From Oscillospiraceae bacterium (lineage in GTDB: Bacteria > Bacillota > Clostridia > Oscillospirales > Acutalibacteraceae), in assembly GCA_902792905.1 (NCBI GenBank), contig CADBBH010000006.1, positions 62,001 to 126,000 of the forward strand: a stretch of DNA of 64,000 bases, read 5' to 3'. The first letter of the stretch is position 1, and every line of letters begins with the position of its first letter. Below are positions 54,520-63,528 of this stretch, in pieces. The position numbers and the translations under genes are program-made. The notes beneath the pieces are model-generated. The model made no database searches, was not told the origin of the DNA, and worked only from the letters and a program-made list of their open reading frames with translations.

Positions 54520-56781
54520 TTATAATTCTTTCACGACTTCTTTTCCGTTATATACAACCGTGAATTTTCCTTTGCCGCGGAGTTTATACGAAGTGACTTT
54601 ATTGTTCTTCCATTTGATATCAACAGTCACATTGCCCTTTGCTCTGAGGCCTTTGACTTCGCCTGTGTGCCAGCTGTCGGGCAGGGCGGGAAGCAGATAG
54701 ATTCTGCCGTCTCTGCTCTGCAGAAGCATCTCCGTAAGTCCGCTGACATAGCCGAAATTGCCGTCAATCTGGAAGGGCGGATGAGCGTCAAAAAGATTTT
54801 CGTATGTGCCGCCGCCTCTGCTGTAGCGCACCCCCGTGCTTCTTACCGGCCTGAGCTGCATCTCGATAAGTTTCAGCGCGTGGTTTCCGTCAAAAAGACG
54901 CGCCCAGAAATTGATTTTCCAGCCGAGCGACCAGCCGGTGCCGTTGTCGCCTCTGCGCGCGAGCGTTTTACGGGCCGCGTCTGCAAGCTCAGGAGTGCCG
55001 TCGGGAGTGATTATATTCGCCGGGTGAAGAGCGTATAGATGAGAAATGTGTCTGTGATGGATTTCGTCCTCGGGATAATCGTCGTCGAATTCAAGCAGCT
55101 GACCTTCGCTTCCCGTCTTGAAATCGGGGAATCTTGCAACCGCTTTTGCGAGTCTTTCGGCAAACCTTTTATCTTTGCCGAGTATTTCGCTCGCCTTGAT
55201 GCAGTTGTTGAAGAGCTCTCTCGCGATTGTCATCGACATTGTTGAGTATTTGCCGACAGAACACCAGTCGCCTTTATAGATGAATCCGTTTTCGGGTGAG
55301 GTTCCGGGGCAGAGGAAAAGCTTTCCGTCCTCCTCGGTCATAATGTCGAGATAGAATTCGGCCGCGCCCTTCATTATCGGATAAGCGGTTTTTTCAAGGA
55401 ATTCCCTGTCGAGCGTGTATTCATAATGATCGAATAAATGTCTGCACAGCCATCCGGATGAACCGTGCCAGAATGCCCAGCTCGCATTGCCTGAGACCGG
55501 TGTGGCAAGGCGCCATAAATCCGCATTGTGGTGCGAAACCCAGCCCTTGGCGCCGTATTGCTTCTCGGCGGCTGTTCTGCCGGTGACGGAGAGTTCTTTG
55601 ATCATCTGAGTCAGCGGTTCGTCAAGCTCCGCCATATTCGCCGCGAGAACCGGCCAGTAGTTCATTTCGGTATTGATGTTTATTGTATAATTCGCGTTCC
55701 AGGGGGCGTCGTATCTGTCGCTCCATATGCCCTGAAGATTCATCGGCTGGGTACCCGGGCGCGAGGATGAAATTATAAGATACCTGCCGTAGTTATACAT
55801 CAGTTCGATAAGCCCGATGTCGTTTTTATTCTTCCTGAATGCCGCAAGACGTTTGTCGGTCGGCAGATTGCTGCCTTCGCCCTCAATGTTGAGAGACATT
55901 CTCGAATAGATGCTGCGGTAATCTTTAACTGCAATTTCTTTTGTCTTTTTGCTGAAAACAAAATCAGCGAGACGCTTTTCAACGACTGTCTTATACTCTT
56001 TCCCGTCAAGAAACGGGTGCCTGTCAAATCCGTTGAAGCTTGTTTCGCAGGTGAATATTATCTTTGTTTCTTTTGAACCTTTTACGGATATCGTATTGCC
56101 TCTCGCGTCGTAATCGCCGTCGGTGATGACCCTGAAGCCCGCAAGAAATCTGATTCCGCGCATTTTCGGATTGTCATAGTACTTTTTGTTGGGGCATTTG
56201 TTGTCAACAGCATTTTCGCCGTGGCATTCGCCGTTCAGCCAGAGTGTGTCATTATCCGCGATGCAGTATGAAAGCAGGGGAGAGTCTGCGGAAACGGTGA
56301 AGGATAACGGCTTATCAGACTTTATAACCGAGCAGATTACCTTATCGGGATAAGACGCGAAATATTCGCGCTCGATTTTAACATTGCCGGCTTTGTATTC
56401 AACCTTCGCGACTGCCTGAGAAATATCAAGCGAACGGCTGTAACCTGTAATTCTGCCTGCCGTATCAAATCTGATTCTGAGATTGCCGAGAGGCAGGTAT
56501 GCCTGACTCCAGACGCTCTCGAATTTTTCCTCGATTACCTTGCGCGCCTCGTGGAGCTTGCCTTCGAGAGCCAGTTTGCGCGCCTTTTCGAATGCCTCGG
56601 GGGCGCCTTTTCTGTAGGTATCCTTCGGCCTGCCGGTCCACAGCTCATCGTGGTTGAGAGCCAGCAGCTCCTCTTTTGTTCCGCCGTAAATCATCGCGCC
56701 GAGGGAGCCGTTTCCTATCGGAAGCGCCTGCGTCCACGCCTTCGAGGGGGAATTATAAAACAGCAGTTCGTTATTCTTCAT
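54520..56781 (-). CDS. GH95 alpha-L-fucosidase
   Basis: A 753-residue family 95 inverting enzyme that removes alpha-1,2-fucose (some act on galactose). The N-terminal beta domain starts with [19 protein letters not shown] and LNHDELWTG. The (alpha/alpha)6 barrel contains [16 protein letters not shown]-type sequence (~370), [24 protein letters not shown], and [15 protein letters not shown] with the catalytic aspartate. The C-terminal beta domain ends [11 protein letters not shown]. No signal peptide, so cytoplasmic. It is divergent from an RpiR-type regulator that may control it. Confidence 0.95.
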   Translation of the reverse strand: MKNNELLFYNSPSKAWTQALPIGNGSLGAMIYGGTKEELLALNHDELWTGRPKDTYRKGAPEAFEKARKLALEGKLHEARKVIEEKFESVWSQAYLPLGNLRIRFDTAGRITGYSRSLDISQAVAKVEYKAGNVKIEREYFASYPDKVICSVIKSDKPLSFTVSADSPLLSYCIADNDTLWLNGECHGENAVDNKCPNKKYYDNPKMRGIRFLAGFRVITDGDYDARGNTISVKGSKETKIIFTCETSFNGFDRHPFLDGKEYKTVVEKRLADFVFSKKTKEIAVKDYRSIYSRMSLNIEGEGSNLPTDKRLAAFRKNKNDIGLIELMYNYGRYLIISSSRPGTQPMNLQGIWSDRYDAPWNANYTININTEMNYWPVLAANMAELDEPLTQMIKELSVTGRTAAEKQYGAKGWVSHHNADLWRLATPVSGNASWAFWHGSSGWLCRHLFDHYEYTLDREFLEKTAYPIMKGAAEFYLDIMTEEDGKLFLCPGTSPENGFIYKGDWCSVGKYSTMSMTIARELFNNCIKASEILGKDKRFAERLAKAVARFPDFKTGSEGQLLEFDDDYPEDEIHHRHISHLYALHPANIITPDGTPELADAARKTLARRGDNGTGWSLGWKINFWARLFDGNHALKLIEMQLRPVRSTGVRYSRGGGTYENLFDAHPPFQIDGNFGYVSGLTEMLLQSRDGRIYLLPALPDSWHTGEVKGLRAKGNVTVDIKWKNNKVTSYKLRGKGKFTVVYNGKEVVKEL

Positions 56782-56812
56782 ACAGTCATCTCCGTTTCAT
56801 CGGTATAAGAGA

Positions 56813-56841
56813 ATTATACAATCGCGTTTATCCTTTGTCAA
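56813..56841 (-). promoter_or_regulatory. Promoter for GH95
   Basis: A perfect TTGACA and TATAAT with a 17-base spacer on the minus strand. Confidence 0.85.
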
Positions 56842-56885
56842 TTAATTATATTATGAAAGAAAACTTGCAAAAAGCAAAAATATTC

Positions 56886-56914
56886 TTGCATTTACTTTCA
56901 TTTTGATATATAAT
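56886..56914 (+). promoter_or_regulatory. Promoter for the rpiR-cmk-ispH operon
   Basis: TTGCAT and TATAAT with a 17-base spacer, 26 bases before the regulator's start. Confidence 0.8.
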
Positions 56915-56940
56915 TTAGCGGTAAAAAAGGGGTGTTCCAA

Positions 56941-57804
56941 TTGTCTGATAATATCAGCAGCAGAATTGATTTATACTATGACTCGCTTTCGAAGGGTCAT
57001 AAAAAAATAGCCGATTACATCAGGACAAATTACGAAAAGTCATCGTTTATGACTGCCGCCGAGCTGGGCAGAGCGGTCGGTATAAGCGAATCGACAGTCG
57101 TGCGTTTTGCCGTCAATATCGGGTTTTCGGGTTATCCCGAGCTTCAGAAGAATCTGCAGGAGATGGTCAAGAGCCGTCTTACAAGCGTGCAGAGAATGGA
57201 AGCCGCAAAGAGAAACGACGGCAGGGATTTTCTCGATTCCGCTTTCTCGGCCGATATCGATACCATCAAAAAGACGCTTGACGGTCTGTCCAGAGAGGAT
57301 TTTTACAGCGCAGTCAACGCGATAAATTCCGCCCGCAGAATCTATATTCTCGGCGTTCGTTCATCCGCTTCGATAGCGAGCTTCGCTGCCTTTTATATGG
57401 GATTTCTCTATGACGTGGTGCTGGTTGATACTTCCGCCACCAGTGAGATGTTTGAGCAGATGTTCAGAATAGACAAAGACGATGTCTGTGTTGCGATCAG
57501 CTTCCCGAGATATTCGTCAAGGACTGTCAAAGCCCTGAAATTCGCTCGCTCAAGGGGAGCGAAAATCATCTCGGTTACCGACAGCGAGATTTCTCCCATA
57601 GCTCCGCTTGCTACTTATCTTCTGCTTGCGGGCAGCAGCATGGTTTCGTTTGTCGATTCCCTGACCGCGCCTCTGAGTCTCGTGACAGCTCTTGTTGCCG
57701 CGAGCGCCGACAAGCGTGAGAAGGATGTTCACGACAGTCTCGAGCAGCTCGAGCAGATCTGGGATGAATATCACGTTTACAGAACAGGCGAGGACGATAA
57801 GTGA
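56941..57804 (+). CDS. MurR/RpiR-family transcriptional regulator
   Basis: A 287-residue sugar-phosphate-responsive regulator. The start chosen is TTG 56941, since AAGGGG lies eight bases upstream; GTG 56932 overlaps that SD. The N-terminal HTH_6 domain (~1-75) has AELGRAVGISESTVVRFAVNIGFSGYPELQKNL. The SIS domain (~110-250) has RRIYILGVRSSASIASF and VAISFPRYSSRTVKAL, the sugar-phosphate site. It is divergent from GH95, a likely target (inferred). The stop overlaps the flavoprotein start by one base. Confidence 0.93.
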   Translation: MSDNISSRIDLYYDSLSKGHKKIADYIRTNYEKSSFMTAAELGRAVGISESTVVRFAVNIGFSGYPELQKNLQEMVKSRLTSVQRMEAAKRNDGRDFLDSAFSADIDTIKKTLDGLSREDFYSAVNAINSARRIYILGVRSSASIASFAAFYMGFLYDVVLVDTSATSEMFEQMFRIDKDDVCVAISFPRYSSRTVKALKFARSRGAKIISVTDSEISPIAPLATYLLLAGSSMVSFVDSLTAPLSLVTALVAASADKREKDVHDSLEQLEQIWDEYHVYRTGEDDK

Positions 57805-59045
57805 TGCGCCCGAGAGTAATTGTCATCGGCGCGGGAGCCGCCGGAATGATGGCGGCGGGAACCGCAGGCGAAAACGGCTGCGACGTGATTCTGATTGAAA
57901 GAAATCAGAAATGCGGCAGGAAGCTCATGATTACCGGCAAGGGCAGATGCAATGTATCCAACAAATGCAAAACGGTGCAGGAGCTTATTGACAATGTGCC
58001 GGGAAACGGCAGATTTCTTTACGGCGCGTTTTCAAAATTCATGCCCTGCGATCTGGTTGATTTCATAGAAAGCAGGGGAGTACCTCTCAAGGTTGAGCGC
58101 GGAAACAGGATTTTTCCGGTCTCGGATAAAGCAGCCGATATCGTTGACTGCTTTGCGGCATACGCAGGAAAGTATTCGCGCGTTGTAACCGGCAGAGTTA
58201 AGGAACTGATAATTAATGACGCCTGTGTATCGGGCGTGAAACTCAAAAGCGGCGAAACTCTTGCCGCGGATAAAGTAATAATAGCAACCGGCGGATTATC
58301 CTATCCCGCCACCGGCTCGACCGGCGACGGTTATGGGCTTGCAGAGCAGGCTGGACATACGGTTATCGATACAGCTCCCTCGCTCGTTCCTCTTGAAATA
58401 CATGAGGGCTTCTGTTCGGAATTGATGGGCCTCTCTCTGAGAAACAGCGCGATAAAGGTGATTGACGCCAAGCGCTCGGATAAAGTGATTTATCAGGATT
58501 TCGGCGAGATGCTCTTTACGCATTTCGGCGTATCGGGCCCGATGATTCTCTCGGCTTCAGCCCATATGCGCGATATGGAGAGAGGGAGATACAGAATATC
58601 AATCGATCTCAAGCCGGCGCTGACTCCCGAGCAGCTTGACGCGAGAATTCTACGCGATTTTTCGGAGAATACCAATAAGAATTTCATCAACGCACTCGAT
58701 GCCCTTCTTCCCAAAAAGCTGGTGCCCGTAATCGTGAAGCTCAGCGGAATACCGCTTAACCTTAAAGTCAATCAGATTACCAGAGAGCAGAGGGCAAAGC
58801 TTGTTTCGCTTCTCAAGAATCTCACGGTAACCGTCACGGGCTTCAGACCCGTTGACGAGGCGGTGGTCACGAGAGGCGGAGTCAGCACAAAGGAAATTAA
58901 CCCCTCCACAATGGAATCAAAGCTCGTAAAGGGCCTGTATTTTGCGGGCGAAGTAATAGATGTTGACGCCTATACCGGCGGTTTCAATCTTCAGACAGCA
59001 TTCTCTACCGGCCGTCTGGCGGGAATAAGCGTAAGTGAGGTATGA
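57804..59045 (+). CDS. HI0933/BaiN-family flavoprotein
   Basis: A 413-residue FAD/NAD(P)-binding oxidoreductase of the HI0933 family. The dinucleotide-binding motif is VIVIGAGAAGMMAAG; ERNQKCGRKLMITGKGRCNVSN is the family signature, followed by ATGGLSYPATGSTGDGYGLAE and a C-terminal FAD motif LYFAGEVIDVDAYTGGFNLQTAFSTG. Some relatives (BaiN) act on bile-acid intermediates, but the family is broad and the function here is unknown. It starts at ATG 57804 overlapping the regulator's stop. It lies before cmk as in many Clostridia. Confidence 0.93.
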   Translation: MRPRVIVIGAGAAGMMAAGTAGENGCDVILIERNQKCGRKLMITGKGRCNVSNKCKTVQELIDNVPGNGRFLYGAFSKFMPCDLVDFIESRGVPLKVERGNRIFPVSDKAADIVDCFAAYAGKYSRVVTGRVKELIINDACVSGVKLKSGETLAADKVIIATGGLSYPATGSTGDGYGLAEQAGHTVIDTAPSLVPLEIHEGFCSELMGLSLRNSAIKVIDAKRSDKVIYQDFGEMLFTHFGVSGPMILSASAHMRDMERGRYRISIDLKPALTPEQLDARILRDFSENTNKNFINALDALLPKKLVPVIVKLSGIPLNLKVNQITREQRAKLVSLLKNLTVTVTGFRPVDEAVVTRGGVSTKEINPSTMESKLVKGLYFAGEVIDVDAYTGGFNLQTAFSTGRLAGISVSEV

Positions 59046-59048
59046 CAA

Positions 59049-59723
59049 ATGAAAGAAATTATCAACGTTGCGATTGACGGACCTGCAGGCGCAGGCAAAA
59101 GCACAGTTGCGAGAGCTGCCGCGAAAACGCTCGGATATATCTACGTCGATACGGGCGCGCTCTACAGAGCGGTCGGTCTCAACGCGCTGAGAAACGGAAT
59201 TGCCACCGATGACGCCGAAGCGGTCGGCGCGACTCTCGGCTCAATAACCGTCGAGCTTAAATTTGAAAACGGTGAGCAGCAGGTGCTCCTCAACGGAGAA
59301 AATGTTTCATCCGAAATCAGGACTCCCGACGCTTCGATGGCCGCTTCAAATGTTTCCGCGATTCCCGCGGTCAGAGCTTTTCTCTTCGACCTGCAGAGGG
59401 ATATAGCCGCGAAGAATGACTGCATTATGGACGGCAGGGATATCGGAACCGTCGTTCTTCCGGATGCTCAGGTCAAGATTTTTCTCACCGCTTCTCCCGA
59501 AATAAGAGCGAGGAGAAGATACGACGAGCTTATCGAAAAAGGTCAGCAGGTCGAATTCAAAGATGTGCTTGATGACCTTATCAAAAGAGACTATAATGAT
59601 TCTCACAGAGAGGTGGCCCCGCTCAGGCCCGCCGAGGACGGCGTGATTGTTGATACAAGCGGACTGAATCTCGAAGAATCGATAAATAAAGTAATTGAAG
59701 TAATCGAGGAGAAGACAAAATGA
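59049..59723 (+). CDS. cmk: Cytidylate kinase
   Basis: Phosphorylates CMP and dCMP. The 224-residue protein has the P-loop IDGPAGAGKSTVA, VDTGALYRAVG, MDGRDIGTVVLPDAQVKIFLTA and the lid region RRRYDELIEKGQQV. Normal length. Translationally coupled to plsC by a four-base overlap. Confidence 0.96.
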   Translation: MKEIINVAIDGPAGAGKSTVARAAAKTLGYIYVDTGALYRAVGLNALRNGIATDDAEAVGATLGSITVELKFENGEQQVLLNGENVSSEIRTPDASMAASNVSAIPAVRAFLFDLQRDIAAKNDCIMDGRDIGTVVLPDAQVKIFLTASPEIRARRRYDELIEKGQQVEFKDVLDDLIKRDYNDSHREVAPLRPAEDGVIVDTSGLNLEESINKVIEVIEEKTK

Positions 59724-60373
59724 GCGTTAAAGATTTTGATTTCAAAAAAGAAGTAACCGAGAAAAAGACTTATGAGAGAATCAGACCTATCGGCGCTTTT
59801 GTAAATAAGTGCAATTTCAAAATCGAATATGTCGGCACCGAGAATATTCCCGATGAGGGCGGATTCGTTCTCGCGGCAAATCATATCCATCTGCTCGATC
59901 CTCTTGTAATCGGCATCGGCATCAAAAACAGACAGCTCCATTTTATGGCGAAAAAAGAGCTCTGGAAGCACTTCATTACCGCCTGGGCATTTACAACCGT
60001 AAACGGTTTCCCGATTGCCAGGGGCGCCGCAGATACCGACTCGTTCAAATACGCCCTGCAGATACCGAAGAAGGGCTATATTCTCGCCATCTTCCCCGAG
60101 GGAACCCGCTCCAGAGACGGAAAGCTCGGCAAGCCCAAGAGAGGCGCCGCAAGAATCGCGGCAGGCGCAAAGTGCGGAGTCCTGCCCGTTTCGCTCTACA
60201 ATGATGAGGGCTGTAAAAAGCATTCGAAAATAACAGTCAGATACGGCAAGATGATCCCTTATGAGGAACTCGGCTTCTCCGGCGATAAACCGACCCGCGA
60301 GGAAGAGATTGAAGCAACCGATAAAATTTTTGCGGCAATAACCGAACTCTGGGAGGAAGGACATTGCGAGTAA
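59720..60373 (+). CDS. plsC: 1-acyl-glycerol-3-phosphate acyltransferase
   Basis: Adds the second acyl chain to make phosphatidic acid. The 217-residue protein has the HX4D catalytic motif as NHIHLLDPL, FPIARGAAD (motif II), FPEGTRSRDG (motif III) and GVLPVSLY (motif IV). Peripheral membrane protein without a clear transmembrane helix. It overlaps ispH-rpsA by ten bases, in the cmk-plsC-ispH order usual in Clostridia. Confidence 0.94.
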   Translation: MSVKDFDFKKEVTEKKTYERIRPIGAFVNKCNFKIEYVGTENIPDEGGFVLAANHIHLLDPLVIGIGIKNRQLHFMAKKELWKHFITAWAFTTVNGFPIARGAADTDSFKYALQIPKKGYILAIFPEGTRSRDGKLGKPKRGAARIAAGAKCGVLPVSLYNDEGCKKHSKITVRYGKMIPYEELGFSGDKPTREEEIEATDKIFAAITELWEEGHCE

Positions 60374-62541
60374 TTCCCGCCGAAACCGCCGGGTTCTGCT
60401 TCGGCGTCGACCGCGCGGTGAATATGGCATATGACCTGATCTCGAAAGGCGGTAAATGCTGCTGCCTCGGTCAGCTGATTCATAATACCGATGTGACTGA
60501 GGACCTGAGAAAACGCGGACTCAGAATTATCGGCTCGCCAGATGAAATTGAAAGGGGCGAAACCGTCCTAATCAGGGCTCACGGAGTCTCTCCCGATGTG
60601 ATTGAGAGAATTGAGGCTCTCGGCGGGGAAGTGCTTGACGCTACCTGCCCGTTTGTCGCGAAGATTCACGGGATTGTATCGGAGAATTCGGCTCCCGACG
60701 TGCCGGTACTTATTGCGGGCGACCCGGATCATCCCGAGGTTATCGGTATAAAAGGATGCTGCAAGGGTCCGTCATTCGTGTTTTCATCCGCCGATGAGCT
60801 GGATGAAATCGCAAAAAACAACTCGGATTTATTCCAAAACAGCACCATTTTTGTCTCTCAGACTACTTTTTCTGCCCTGGAATGGAAAAAAAGTAAAGAA
60901 AAAATAAAATTTCTCTTTACGAACGCCGAAATATTTGATACAATATGCAGTGCTACTCGCAAAAGGCAGGAGGAAGCCGAGAAGCTCTCCCGCGAATGCG
61001 ACGCAATGGTGGTTATCGGAGGCAGACACAGTTCAAATACGGTCAAGCTCAAAAACGTCTGTTCTTCTAACTGCGACACTTTTTTGGTGGAAAGAGCCGA
61101 AGAGCTCAAAAACATAGATTTTTCCACTTACGCCTCGGTAGGCGTGACGGCAGGTGCGTCAACTCCCGCCGTAATAATTAAGGAGGTACTTTCAGCAATG
61201 TCCGACATCATCAATGAAACCGAAAAAACAGTGGTAGAGGAGGTGCCTTCTGCAGCAGCGTCAGTCGATGGTGAAAACCTGAACGATCTTCTCAACGACC
61301 TTGTCGATGATTCCGTCATCGAGTGCACGGTAGAGAATATCACACCGACAGAAGTTCAGGTTGACATTCCGAAGAATCATATTCTCGGAGGTCTCACCGG
61401 CCTTGTTCCCAATGAGGAATTCAGCAATGATCCCAACGTCGATCCTTCCAAGGAAGTTAAAATCGGCGATGTTCTTACGCTGGTAATTATGAAGAAGAAC
61501 GATGCTGACGGCACGGTCCTTCTCTCCAAAAAGAGAGCCGACGCCATCAAATCGTGGGGCAGCATCCTCGAAGGCAAAGAAGACGGCAGAATCCTTGAAG
61601 GCGTTGTTACAGAGGTCATCAAGGGCGGCGTACTCGTTGCCTCAGGCGGCTCAATAGTATTTATTCCCGCATCCCAGGCCACAGAACACAGAGGAGATTC
61701 TCTCGAGAGCCTTCTCAAGCAGACCGTTCAGTTCCGCATTATTGACGCCGATCCTCATAAGAAGAGAGCAGTCGGTTCAATCCGCTCCGTCATCGCCGAG
61801 CAGAAGCAGGCAGCTTCGGACGCTTTCTGGGCAGCGGCGGAGGAAGGCAAATCCTACAGAGGTATTGTCAAGTCACTCACCAGCTACGGCGCCTTTGTCG
61901 ACATCGGCGGCGTTGACGGAATGGTTCATATCTCCGAAATGAGCTGGAAGAGAATCAAGCATCCTTCAGAGATATTCACCGTAGGTCAGGAAGTTGAAGT
62001 GTTCATCAAGTCCCTCGACCGTGAAAACAAGAAGATTTCCCTCGGCTACAGAAAAGACGAGGATAATCCCTGGGCAATTCTTGCAAAGAACTATCCCGTT
62101 GATACCGTTATCGACGCTGAGATAGTCGGCCTCACCGATTTCGGCGCATTCGCAAGAGTTATCCCCGGCATTGACGGTCTCATCCATATCAGCCAGATAG
62201 CGAATCACAGGGTCAACAAGCCCGCCGATGAGCTTGAAGTAGGCCAGACCGTTACCTGCAAGATTACCGCAATCGATTACGATAAAAAGCGCGTAAGCCT
62301 TTCAATCAGAGCGCTTCTTGAGCCCGAAGAGGAAGAAGCCGCCGAAGAAGAAGTTCCCGCTGATGAAGAAGCTCCCGCAGAAGAAGAAGTTCCCGCAGAG
62401 GAAGAAGCTCCTGCAGAGGAAGAAGCAGCTCCCGCAGAAGAAGCAGCTCCCGCAGAAGAAGCAGCTCCCGCAGAGGAAGAAGCTCCGGCAGAGGAAGCGG
62501 CTCCCGCAGAGGAAGCTCCGGCAGAGGGCGCAGCAGAATAA
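60364..62541 (+). CDS. ispH-rpsA: IspH / ribosomal protein S1 fusion
   Basis: A 725-residue bifunctional protein. Residues ~1-283 are HMBPP reductase IspH, the last step of the MEP isoprenoid pathway, with the three 4Fe-4S cysteines Cys12 (FCFGV), Cys95 (ATCPF) and Cys195 (TICSAT), plus the proton-relay glutamate in DHPEV. Residues ~310-655 hold four S1 RNA-binding domains. Domains three (SYGAFVDIGGVDGMVHIS) and four (DFGAFARVIPGIDGLIHIS) are canonical, one and two are diverged. The last ~70 residues are an Ala/Pro/Glu repeat (EEAPAEEE units). The start is TTG 60364 with GGAGGAAGG upstream. The fusion itself is known in Clostridia. Confidence 0.95.
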   Translation: MRVIPAETAGFCFGVDRAVNMAYDLISKGGKCCCLGQLIHNTDVTEDLRKRGLRIIGSPDEIERGETVLIRAHGVSPDVIERIEALGGEVLDATCPFVAKIHGIVSENSAPDVPVLIAGDPDHPEVIGIKGCCKGPSFVFSSADELDEIAKNNSDLFQNSTIFVSQTTFSALEWKKSKEKIKFLFTNAEIFDTICSATRKRQEEAEKLSRECDAMVVIGGRHSSNTVKLKNVCSSNCDTFLVERAEELKNIDFSTYASVGVTAGASTPAVIIKEVLSAMSDIINETEKTVVEEVPSAAASVDGENLNDLLNDLVDDSVIECTVENITPTEVQVDIPKNHILGGLTGLVPNEEFSNDPNVDPSKEVKIGDVLTLVIMKKNDADGTVLLSKKRADAIKSWGSILEGKEDGRILEGVVTEVIKGGVLVASGGSIVFIPASQATEHRGDSLESLLKQTVQFRIIDADPHKKRAVGSIRSVIAEQKQAASDAFWAAAEEGKSYRGIVKSLTSYGAFVDIGGVDGMVHISEMSWKRIKHPSEIFTVGQEVEVFIKSLDRENKKISLGYRKDEDNPWAILAKNYPVDTVIDAEIVGLTDFGAFARVIPGIDGLIHISQIANHRVNKPADELEVGQTVTCKITAIDYDKKRVSLSIRALLEPEEEEAAEEEVPADEEAPAEEEVPAEEEAPAEEEAAPAEEAAPAEEAAPAEEEAPAEEAAPAEEAPAEGAAE

Positions 62542-62554
62542 GATTAAAGTTTAT

Positions 62555-62586
62555 AGCCCGCAGGTTTTGCTTGCGGGCTGTTTTTT
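62555..62586 (+). terminator. Terminator after ispH-rpsA
   Basis: AGCCCGCA and TGCGGGCT form an 8-bp stem with a 9-base loop, followed by GTTTTTT. It ends just before the EamA gene and may include its weak SD. Confidence 0.88.
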
Positions 62587-62592
62587 GGAATT

Positions 62593-63528
62593 ATGAACGA
62601 AAACAAAACGGGAAACAAAAGATTTATCGGCCCGATTTTCTGTATAACCGCCGCCGCTATCTGGGGCCTTTCGTTTGTCGCCCAGAAGACCGGCGCTCAT
62701 ATCGGGACATTTACCTTCAACGGAATAAGGACGCTTATCGGCGGAATCTTTCTTCTGCCGTTTGTGCCCCTCTTTCATAAATCGGCTGTTAAAAAATACC
62801 CTGCGGAAAAGAGCAGGAAGTTCGATTTCAAAGGCACTGCTTCGGCGGGAATAATCTGCGGCATTGTGCTGTGCGTTGCGAGCAACCTTCAGCAGCACGC
62901 GTTTACTTTCGATATCTTTGCCGCCAAGGTGGGCTTCATAACCGCGCTCTATATGATTCTCGTTCCTCTCGCCGGGCTTTTTCTCGGCAGGAAGGCCGGC
63001 CTGAATGTATGGCTTGCGGTTGTCCTCGGAGTTATCGGACTGTATTTTCTCTGCATGAAAAAAGGCGATTTCAAGGTCGGTACAGGAGAGATTTTTTCAA
63101 TTCTCTGCGCAATAGGTTTTGCCGCGCATATCCTTGTTATCGATCATTTCTGCGTAAGGGCGGAGCCGGTCGCGCTCGCGTGTACACAGTTTCTGACTGC
63201 AGGCGCTCTTTCGGTAATATGCATGTTTATATTCGAAAAACCGCAGATATCGGAGATTCTTGACTGCGCCGTGCCGATTCTCTATACGGGAATCGCAAGT
63301 ACGGGTATCGCCTTCACTCTTCAGATTTTCGGCCAGAAATATACCGAGCCGGCGGTCGCCTCGCTTCTTATGTGCCTTGAATCCGTATTCAGCGTTATAT
63401 TCGGCAGAATTATTCTGCATGATATTATGGGACCCCGCGCCCTTCTCGGCTGCGCGATTATGTTTGCCGGGGTCGTTATGAGCCAGATTCCTTTCGGAAA
63501 TAAAAAATCAACAGGGGAAACAGTATGA
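62593..63528 (+). CDS. EamA-family (DMT) transporter
   Basis: A 311-residue drug/metabolite transporter with ten membrane helices in two EamA repeats. The first repeat has AIWGLSFVAQKTGAHIGTFTFNG and the second ILCAIGFAAHILVIDHFCVRAEP, ending in YTEPAVASLLMCLESVFSVIFG, which is typical. It exports or exchanges a small metabolite of unknown identity. SD is poor (TTTGGA) and no clear promoter separates it from the terminator, so read-through may drive it. Confidence 0.92.
   Translation: MNENKTGNKRFIGPIFCITAAAIWGLSFVAQKTGAHIGTFTFNGIRTLIGGIFLLPFVPLFHKSAVKKYPAEKSRKFDFKGTASAGIICGIVLCVASNLQQHAFTFDIFAAKVGFITALYMILVPLAGLFLGRKAGLNVWLAVVLGVIGLYFLCMKKGDFKVGTGEIFSILCAIGFAAHILVIDHFCVRAEPVALACTQFLTAGALSVICMFIFEKPQISEILDCAVPILYTGIASTGIAFTLQIFGQKYTEPAVASLLMCLESVFSVIFGRIILHDIMGPRALLGCAIMFAGVVMSQIPFGNKKSTGETV

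Noticed and set aside
54302-54563. Short ORFs in the 54.3-54.5 kb intergenic region
   Set aside because: They lie in a structured repeat element, lack SD sites and show no protein-like composition.
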